From: Flavobacterium sp.
GTDB lineage: Bacteria > Bacteroidota > Bacteroidia > Flavobacteriales > Flavobacteriaceae
NCBI GenBank assembly: GCA_018062725.1
Contig: JAGORP010000073.1
Span: 1-11,109 of the forward strand
Direction: 5' to 3'
Length of the DNA stretch: 11,109 nt
In this document: one piece after another, positions 6,290 to 11,109 of the stretch
Numbering within the stretch: position 1 is the first letter of the stretch
How the letters are laid out: the number at the start of each line of letters is the position of its first letter
Position numbers and translations under genes: made by a program
The notes under the pieces: model-generated
What the model saw: only the letters and a program-made list of their open reading frames with translations
Told to the model about the DNA's origin: nothing
The model's database searches: none

Positions 6290-6977
6290 GAAAATAGTTA
6301 CTACCAAAGATAACCTCCAAATTCTACACGAAGACAATCACATTATTGTGGTCAACAAGCGCGTAGGTGATATTGTACAAGGGGATAAAACGGGTGACAA
6401 ACCCTTGTCGGATGTAGTTAAAGAATACATCAAAGAAAAATACAACAAACCTGGTGATGTTTTTTTGGGCGTGGTACATCGTTTAGATCGTCCTACAACA
6501 GGAATTGTGGTTTTTGCTCGAACTAGTAAGGCTTTAACGCGTTTGAATGATTTATTTAAGAATAGAGAAACACAAAAGACCTACTGGGCGGTTGTAAAAA
6601 ACAAACCCGAAAAAAATGAAGCTACTTTAATTCATTTTTTAAAACGAAACGAGAAAAACAATACGTCAAAAGCACATATAAATGAAGTTCCGGACAGCAA
6701 AAAAGCGAGTTTGGATTATAAAATTATTGCCACGTTAAACAATTATTTCGGATTAGAAATCAATCTACACACCGGTCGTCATCACCAAATTAGAGCGCAA
6801 TTATCGGCTATCGGTTGTCCCATAAAAGGCGATTTAAAATATGGTTTCGACAGAAGTAATCCCGACGGAGGTATTCATCTTCACGCCCGAAAACTGAAGT
6901 TTATACATCCCGTATCGAAAGAACCCATAGAAATTATCGCTCCAGTTCCCGATGATGTGATTTGGAAATCGATTTAA
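6288..6977 (+). CDS. RluA-family pseudouridine synthase
   Basis: The 229-aa enzyme carries the family signature HRLDRPTTGIVVFARTSKA with catalytic aspartate D67. Later it has LHTGRHHQIRAQLSAIGCPIKGDLKYG, corresponding to the conserved 'TGRxHQIRxHL...GDxxYG' region, and ends with a C-terminal HLHARKLKFIHP strand. There is no N-terminal S4 RNA-binding domain, so it is a short RluA-like form rather than RluC/RluD with S4. Members isomerise uridine to pseudouridine in rRNA or tRNA; the target site cannot be told from sequence. The ATG start places NLQILHEDNHIIVVNK at the normal distance from the N-terminus. The start codon is embedded in the right inverted repeat of the preceding element, so its leader is made of inserted sequence. 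It is followed 27 nt later by the aldehyde dehydrogenase gene. Confidence 0.93.
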   Translation: MKIVTTKDNLQILHEDNHIIVVNKRVGDIVQGDKTGDKPLSDVVKEYIKEKYNKPGDVFLGVVHRLDRPTTGIVVFARTSKALTRLNDLFKNRETQKTYWAVVKNKPEKNEATLIHFLKRNEKNNTSKAHINEVPDSKKASLDYKIIATLNNYFGLEINLHTGRHHQIRAQLSAIGCPIKGDLKYGFDRSNPDGGIHLHARKLKFIHPVSKEPIEIIAPVPDDVIWKSI

Positions 6978-7004
6978 TTTTTATCTTTAGAAAAAAATTG
7001 TCCA

Positions 7005-8324
7005 ATGTATTCAGTATCCGAAAGAAAAGCGGCCTTACAAAAGCTTTTGAAAAACATTATTGTGCACGAAGAAGAAATTCTAGAGGCTTTGCATAAAGAT
7101 TTTAGAAAACCAAAATTCGAAGGAGTCATTTCAGAGACTTCCTATGTCATTAATGATTTGAAACATACCCTCAGTAATCTTTCTTCTTGGGCAAAGCCGA
7201 AACGTGTATTTCCTTCACTACTAAATTTCCCTTCAACCGATAAAATTTATAGCGAACCTTACGGAAGGGTTTTAATTATTTCTCCTTGGAATTATCCGTT
7301 TCAATTGGCTTTCTCCCCACTAATTGCAGCCATTGCAGCTGGAAATAGTGTAACGTTAAAACCATCGGAATTAACCCCTTATACTTCCGCAGTAGTTTCC
7401 AAAATTGTCCGCGAATCGTTTGATGTCAGACAAGCCTTAGTCGTTACTGGAGATGCTTCTATTGCTCAAGATTTATTAAAAAAACGTTGGGATTATATTT
7501 TCTTTACGGGAAGTGTACCCGTTGGAAAAATTGTGGCACAAGCAGCGGCAGAGCATTTAACACCAGTCACTTTAGAATTGGGTGGAAAAAGTCCATGTAT
7601 TGTTGATGAAACAGCCAACTTACCACTGGCTGCCAAACGAATTATTTGGGGAAAATTATTTAATGCAGGTCAAACTTGCATTGCTCCCGACTATATTGTG
7701 GTGCATTATCGGATGAAAAACAAATTGGTTTCACTTTTAATCAAAGAAATCGAAGCTGCTTTAGGCGAAAATCCAGAAGAATCTAAAGATTTTGCCCGAA
7801 TTGTAAACTTAAAAAACTGGAGAAGACAAGTCGCTTTAATTGAAAATCAATTTGTGCTTTATGGAGGGCAACACAAGGAAGAAGAATTATACATGGCTCC
7901 GACACTTCTTGATGAACCAATGGCTGAAAGTACCGTAATGCAAGAGGAAATTTTTGGACCAATTCTCCCTATTATTACTTACGAAAACAAAGCCGATTTA
8001 CACAAAATAATATCGCGTTACGAAAAACCATTGGCTTTGTATATCTTTTCAGACAACCACTCTTTTCAAAAAGAAATTTTAAACAAATATTCCTTTGGAG
8101 GAGGCTGTATCAATGACACTTTGGTTCATTTTAGTAATAAAAGATTGCCATTTGGAGGTGTTGGTCACAGTGGCATTGGCGCCTATCACGGAAAACTAGG
8201 TTTTGATACTTTTTCACACCAAAAAGCCGTGGTAGAAAAAGCCAATTGGTTAGACGTTCCCTTGCGATATGCACCTTATAAAGGAAAGCTAAAAATGATT
8301 AAACGAATTTTAAATTGGACATAA
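7005..8324 (+). CDS. NAD(P)+-dependent aldehyde dehydrogenase, class-3/YwdH-like, with a short N-terminus
   Basis: The enzyme should oxidise an aldehyde, probably fatty or aromatic, to the acid. Catalytic residues are present: oxyanion-hole N96 in SPWNYPFQ, cofactor-binding K119 in TLKPSE, FTGS at 167-170, general base E191 in ELGGKSP and nucleophile C225 in AGQTCIAP. Downstream are EEIFGPILP, FGGGCINDT and LPFGGVGHSGIGAYHGKLGFDTF, typical of the class-3-like branch. At 439 aa it is about 15-20 residues shorter than relatives such as B. subtilis YwdH, because it lacks the first N-terminal helix and begins near the RxxxLxKL segment. The frame stays open upstream only to the synthase stop codon (6975-6977), and those ten codons contain no ATG, GTG or TTG in frame. 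Start at ATG 7005 is therefore the only reasonable choice. It overlaps or abuts the next gene. Confidence 0.93.
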   Translation: MYSVSERKAALQKLLKNIIVHEEEILEALHKDFRKPKFEGVISETSYVINDLKHTLSNLSSWAKPKRVFPSLLNFPSTDKIYSEPYGRVLIISPWNYPFQLAFSPLIAAIAAGNSVTLKPSELTPYTSAVVSKIVRESFDVRQALVVTGDASIAQDLLKKRWDYIFFTGSVPVGKIVAQAAAEHLTPVTLELGGKSPCIVDETANLPLAAKRIIWGKLFNAGQTCIAPDYIVVHYRMKNKLVSLLIKEIEAALGENPEESKDFARIVNLKNWRRQVALIENQFVLYGGQHKEEELYMAPTLLDEPMAESTVMQEEIFGPILPIITYENKADLHKIISRYEKPLALYIFSDNHSFQKEILNKYSFGGGCINDTLVHFSNKRLPFGGVGHSGIGAYHGKLGFDTFSHQKAVVEKANWLDVPLRYAPYKGKLKMIKRILNWT

Positions 8325-8326
8325 AT

Positions 8327-9049
8327 ATGGAAAACCCGTCAAAAAGAATTGATGTAGGCGCAACACTTAACCATGCAATTGAACTTTATAAAAAGACATT
8401 TTTAATAAGTGGAATGGCCTTTTTATTCATTACGGTATTCTTAATGACCATTGCATTTATTGGTATTCAGTTTTTTATCGGATTTGAAGTCGCTGCCGAA
8501 CAAATGAAAACATTTGATCCCGCAAATTTATCACTAAAAGGCACTTTGATTTATTTGTGTGCGCTGCTATTGATTACAATCTTAATTGCGCCTTTTTCGG
8601 CTGGGATTTTAAAAATGATGCAAGATGCCGATTCAAATGAAGAAGTTACCCTTTCTTCTTTATTTTATTATGTAAATAGTCCTTATTATACTCCAATTAT
8701 AATGTCAACCGTCATATTATCCATAATCAGTTTTGGATTGAATATTGGTGTACAAAAAATTATCCCAGATAAATCTATGGGAAGTATTATTTCCATGCTT
8801 TTATCTATTATTTTTTCTGTTATCACCCTTTTATCAATACCCAATATTATTTTTAAAGACATGCCGGTTTTAAGGGCGATAAAAAGCAGTATTTCTCAAA
8901 CTTCAAGTAACTTTTTTCAAATATTATTATTACTGGCAATTGCTGTAATTATTGGCTATTTCGGATTAATTGCCTTCTGTATTGGAATATTTTTTACCTT
9001 CCCCATCTATTTTGCAGTACAATATTGTATTTACAAATCTTTAGAATAA
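8327..9049 (+). CDS. Polytopic inner-membrane protein of unknown function
   Basis: The 240-aa protein has an N-terminal amphipathic stretch (IDVGATLNHAIELYKKTF) and about six hydrophobic segments, around residues 24-52, 72-94, 121-142, 152-174 and a long one at 196-235 that may be two. A charged loop MMQDADSNEEVTL lies after the second. The general layout resembles YciC/glycerophosphodiesterase-membrane-domain-like proteins of Bacteroidota, but no diagnostic motif is visible and no function is assigned. ATG 8327 is preferred over the in-frame TTG at 8315, because the TTG lies inside the aldehyde dehydrogenase gene while the ATG starts 2 nt after its stop codon. The tight spacing implies cotranscription. 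It is the last gene before a strong terminator. Confidence 0.8.
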   Translation: MENPSKRIDVGATLNHAIELYKKTFLISGMAFLFITVFLMTIAFIGIQFFIGFEVAAEQMKTFDPANLSLKGTLIYLCALLLITILIAPFSAGILKMMQDADSNEEVTLSSLFYYVNSPYYTPIIMSTVILSIISFGLNIGVQKIIPDKSMGSIISMLLSIIFSVITLLSIPNIIFKDMPVLRAIKSSISQTSSNFFQILLLLAIAVIIGYFGLIAFCIGIFFTFPIYFAVQYCIYKSLE

Positions 9050-9053
9050 AAAC

Positions 9054-9086
9054 AAAAAGACCGAAGCTACAAACTTCGGTCTTTTT
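9054..9086 (+). terminator. Intrinsic terminator of the panB operon
   Basis: AAAAAGACCGAAG (9054-9066) pairs perfectly with CTTCGGTCTTTTT (9074-9086) around a 7-nt loop, giving a 13-bp stem with a GC-rich core and a run of T. It begins 5 nt after the stop codon of the membrane-protein gene. Because it has A and T runs on both sides, it could also stop minus-strand transcripts. Confidence 0.9.
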
Positions 9087-9114
9087 GATTTAACCCATTA
9101 GTAAAATAAATTTG
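9085..9114 (+). promoter_or_regulatory. Orphan Bacteroidota-type promoter match
   Basis: TTG at 9085-9087 and TAAATTTG at 9107-9114 are separated by 19 nt. Both elements match the consensus TTG-N(17-23)-TAnnTTTG exactly. It starts at the end of the preceding terminator and points to a stretch with no credible protein gene, ending in another hairpin about 150 nt on. Such matches arise by chance in AT-rich spacers, so this is only a candidate. Confidence 0.4.
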
Positions 9115-9129
9115 TGTTGTGACTATAGA

Positions 9130-9229
9130 ATTAATAACATCTTTAACCTAACTAAATTTACACAACCTATTCTAAACTACACAACTTATTCTATATTCAG
9201 CAAAAAAAAACGATTAATAACATTTAACC
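9130..9229 (+). repeat. Nested short direct repeats in the intergenic spacer
   Basis: ACACAACCTATTCTA (9160-9174) recurs as ACACAACTTATTCTA (9179-9193), one mismatch and a 19-bp period. Flanking them, ATTAATAACAT followed by TTTAACC occurs at 9130-9148 and again at 9213-9229, with a 2-nt length difference. The arrangement looks like outer repeats bracketing an inner tandem pair. Confidence 0.6.
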
Positions 9230-9258
9230 ATTTTTTTTATCTACCTAAAAAAACAAAA

Positions 9259-9278
9259 AAGCCTCTTCTCAGAGGCTT
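9259..9278 (-). terminator. Intrinsic terminator of the coiled-coil protein gene
   Basis: AAGCCTCT and AGAGGCTT form an 8-bp stem around a 4-nt loop. On the minus strand the stem is followed by a long U run (TTTTTTGTTTTTTTAGG), typical of a strong Rho-independent terminator, 21 nt past the stop codon of the minus-strand gene. In the plus direction the tail is weaker (TTCATTTTTATT), but it may work both ways. Confidence 0.88.
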
Positions 9279-9299
9279 CATTTTTATTCTTAGGAGTGT

Positions 9300-10193
9300 T
9301 TATCTTAATGTAAAACTTGTTTTAGAAACCAATTCCGATTTATCAAAAACATTTACAAAAAATGTACCTTCTTGAATGTCGCTAACAGGTAAATCTCTTT
9401 CAATTTTTACGGTTTTGTTTTCATACTTAACCGTAGCAACAAAACTGTAAGTCAAACTTTTTTCACCAAAACTTTCTACTTTCTTATCTCCCAAAACATT
9501 GTTTTTACTGTCGATAACTTGAACATAATAAACTTTATCCCCCGATTTTGCAATTTGATTTTCGGCAATCATGAAACTTACTTTTAACACATCTGCTCTG
9601 TTGGCTTTATCTGTTTCAACTTGTTTCCCGGAACTTTTTTGTTTTACAGCCAATGTTTGTAAATTTAACACCGATAATTTTGAACCTCTTTCAACTTTTT
9701 TGGCTAAATTATCATTTTGAGAAACCAATGTATCGTTCATTGATCTTGCTTGAGACAAGACTGTGTTTGTACTATCAATTCTAGTATTTAAATTTGAATT
9801 TTCCTTTTGAAGCCCTTCTATTTGCTTCATTAAATTTGCAATTTTAGCCTGCAATTTTTGAGCTTCTCCTTTGTATTTTGAAATAGTTGCGGCGTCATTC
9901 CCTTTTGTATTTTCTAAATCGGCCATTAATTGTTGAATTTTGTCTCGTTCTGCAATTAATTCATCCGACATAGTTGTGTTTGATGCAATGGCTTCGTCTA
10001 AAGATTGCTTAGTCACTTCCAAATCCTTCATAACAGATTCCTTCTCACTTTTTAATAAAGATAATGATTCTTGAGAATTCGTAGAAAGCTTGTACATGTA
10101 TCCTAAACTTCCTAAAAGCAAAAGCGCTAAAACGGCAATAATAGCCTTTAATCCCCTGTTATTAGAATTAGCTGATGTAGATTGAATTGTCAT
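9300..10193 (-). CDS. Membrane-anchored coiled-coil protein of unknown function
   Basis: The 297-aa protein has a short polar N-terminus, one hydrophobic segment (about residues 15-33, IIAVLALLLLGSLGYMY), a long heptad-like helical region (about 40-175, rich in L, K, E, Q) and a C-terminal domain (about 185-297) with alternating strand-like segments such as VLKVSFMIAENQ, KVYYVQVIDSK, LTYSFVATVKYE and GTFFVNVFDKS. The topology suggests a periplasmic coiled coil and beta domain, with the N-terminus in the cytosol. No enzymatic motif is visible. A role in cell-envelope organisation is a guess from architecture only. It is transcribed alone, divergent from the arginase-family gene (119-nt gap), and ends at its own hairpin terminator. 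Start ATG 10193 is the first in-frame Met and leaves the membrane segment intact. Confidence 0.82.
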   Translation of the reverse strand: MTIQSTSANSNNRGLKAIIAVLALLLLGSLGYMYKLSTNSQESLSLLKSEKESVMKDLEVTKQSLDEAIASNTTMSDELIAERDKIQQLMADLENTKGNDAATISKYKGEAQKLQAKIANLMKQIEGLQKENSNLNTRIDSTNTVLSQARSMNDTLVSQNDNLAKKVERGSKLSVLNLQTLAVKQKSSGKQVETDKANRADVLKVSFMIAENQIAKSGDKVYYVQVIDSKNNVLGDKKVESFGEKSLTYSFVATVKYENKTVKIERDLPVSDIQEGTFFVNVFDKSELVSKTSFTLR

Positions 10194-10284
10194 TATTATT
10201 GTTTTTGGTTATAATTGATTATTAGGCTAATTTAATTTTTTTATTAAACATTACAAACCATAACGCAAGTTTCTATAAAAATAG

Positions 10285-10292
10285 TATTTTTG
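10285..10292 (+). promoter_or_regulatory. Candidate -7 promoter element of the arginase-family gene
   Basis: TATTTTTG matches TAnnTTTG exactly and lies 20 nt before the ATG at 10313. No clear -33 TTG was found at the proper distance, so support is partial. Confidence 0.4.
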
Positions 10293-10312
10293 GAAACCTA
10301 TATTTTTTAACA

Positions 10313-11109
10313 ATGGAAAATTTAATTCGGTTTAAACAATCTGATTTATCAAAAATCACGGCTTTTAGAAATGGAGAAGTGAAATTTGGAGAAAAACTAA
10401 TTATTGTTCCAAAGGACGAAGATGTATTTGAATTCTTAAAAAATAGTGAAGCCAAATATGTGCTTCTTGGCATCCCTGAAGATGTAGGTATTCGAGCCAA
10501 CTTAGGCCGAAGTGGTGCAAATTCTGCATGGGAAAGTGCCATTAAAAGCATTGCCAACATTCAGCACAACCGTTTTTGCAAAGGTTCGCAAATTATTGTT
10601 TTGGGTCAAGTAGATACCAGTCAAGAAATGGAAGCTGCTAAAAATCTTGACGAAAACAATGCCGATGATCGTAAACTGCTCTTTAAAATTGTAGAACAAA
10701 TTGATAAAGAAGTATCTCATATTATTTTCAACATTGTAAAATCGGGTAAAATTCCAATTATAATTGGCGGTGGTCATAATAATTCTTACGGGAATATTAA
10801 AGGAACCGCACTTGGTAAAGGAAAATCAATCAATGCGGTAAATTTTGATGCGCATTCCGATTTTAGAATTTTGGAAGGTCGACACAGCGGTAATGGTTTT
10901 TCCTATGCATTTGAAGAAGGATTTCTTAAAAACTATTTTATTTTTGGATTGCACGAAAGTTATACTTCCAAAAATGTTTTGGATATCATAAAAAACCTCA
11001 CAGAAAGAGTAAAATACAACACCTACGACCAAATAAAAATTCGACAAGAAAAAAATTACCAATCTGAGATCAATAAAGCATTCGAACATATAAAAAATGA
11101 CTCATATGG
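10313..11109 (+). CDS. Arginase/formimidoylglutamase-family (ureohydrolase) enzyme, 3' end cut off
   Basis: The frame is open from ATG 10313 to the right edge (265 codons plus 2 nt), so the C-terminus is missing. Two of the Mn2+-binding motifs of the ureohydrolase fold are visible: IIGGGHNNSYG with H155, and NFDAHSDFR with D179, H181 and D183. An earlier LLGIPEDVGIRANLGRSGA segment is typical of the family's first strand and loop. The expected third motif (SxDxDxxDP) lies beyond the edge. Family members hydrolyse guanidino or formimino compounds such as arginine, agmatine or N-formimidoylglutamate. The GGGH form (not GGDH) and the 50-residue N-terminal extension point toward the formimidoylglutamase-like Bacteroidota branch, but the substrate is not proven and no other histidine-degradation gene is nearby. 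Start is supported by a -7 element 20 nt upstream. Confidence 0.88.
   Translation, partial: MENLIRFKQSDLSKITAFRNGEVKFGEKLIIVPKDEDVFEFLKNSEAKYVLLGIPEDVGIRANLGRSGANSAWESAIKSIANIQHNRFCKGSQIIVLGQVDTSQEMEAAKNLDENNADDRKLLFKIVEQIDKEVSHIIFNIVKSGKIPIIIGGGHNNSYGNIKGTALGKGKSINAVNFDAHSDFRILEGRHSGNGFSYAFEEGFLKNYFIFGLHESYTSKNVLDIIKNLTERVKYNTYDQIKIRQEKNYQSEINKAFEHIKNDSY

Larger units (their letters stand above)
9121..9290 (+). ncRNA. Possible small RNA in the 9087-9299 spacer
   Basis: The stretch lies between an exact promoter match and a hairpin (9259-9278) followed by TTCATTTTTATT. It is very A+T rich and holds two sets of short direct repeats. The only open frame in this direction, beginning at a TTG at 9112, runs through the hairpin and into the antisense of the next gene, so it is not credible. 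No known RNA family was recognised. The spacer could equally be plain non-coding sequence. Confidence 0.2.

Noticed and set aside
5840..6300. Target-site duplication around the inverted-repeat unit
   Set aside because: The flanks (AATATTA on the left, GAAAATA on the right) do not give a convincing direct repeat, so none is claimed.
8315..8326. TTG start for the membrane protein at 8315
   Set aside because: It would begin inside the aldehyde dehydrogenase gene; the in-frame ATG at 8327, just after that gene's stop codon, is the better start.
9112..9375. 87-codon plus-strand frame in the spacer, starting at TTG
   Set aside because: It runs through a terminator hairpin and into the antisense of the coiled-coil gene; composition is simply AT-rich.
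10273..11089. Three minus-strand frames under the arginase-family gene
   Set aside because: They are antisense to an open frame with two intact metal-binding motifs that runs to the window edge.
1..11109. CRISPR arrays, tRNA or rRNA genes, transposases, phage genes
   Set aside because: No regularly spaced repeat array, cloverleaf, rRNA-like stretch, or transposase/phage coding sequence was seen.

Overview
The window is AT-rich and looks like a chromosomal segment from a Flavobacteriaceae-type Bacteroidota, Flavobacterium-like. The grounds are several close family resemblances (BBP2-type porin, short KdpD kinase, stand-alone four-helix bundle ORF), start codons without clear Shine-Dalgarno sequences, and matches to the Bacteroidota promoter consensus TTG-N(17-23)-TAnnTTTG. 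No species is claimed.

Positions 1-4409, minus strand, hold a potassium-homeostasis block. In transcription order it runs: a short KdpD-type sensor kinase (membrane region plus kinase only), a KdpE-type response regulator overlapping it by 8 nt, a Kup potassium transporter, and 14 nt later a BBP2-type outer-membrane porin cut by the window edge. The kinase/regulator pair probably senses potassium or turgor status and controls uptake genes. The kdpFABC pump and the N-terminal Usp half of KdpD are not in the window. Upstream on the same strand (4499-4939) is a small exported NTF2-like protein.

Positions 5034-9049, plus strand, form a probable operon that ends in a strong hairpin terminator: panB (pantothenate synthesis), a broken four-helix bundle (23S rRNA intervening-sequence type) gene, an RluA-family pseudouridine synthase, a class-3-like aldehyde dehydrogenase, and a polytopic membrane protein. 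The broken gene sits inside a 438-bp unit (5852-6289) bounded by a perfect 16-bp inverted repeat. That unit fills exactly the space between the panB stop codon and the synthase start codon. It looks like an IVS-like mobile element in an operon spacer, and it is the most interesting item in the window.

Positions 9087-9299 hold no credible protein gene, but do hold an orphan promoter match, short direct repeats and a hairpin terminator. This could be a small RNA locus. Next, on the minus strand (9300-10193), is a membrane-anchored coiled-coil protein of unknown function. Divergent from it, from 10313 to the right edge, is an arginase/formimidoylglutamase-family enzyme that is incomplete because the window ends.
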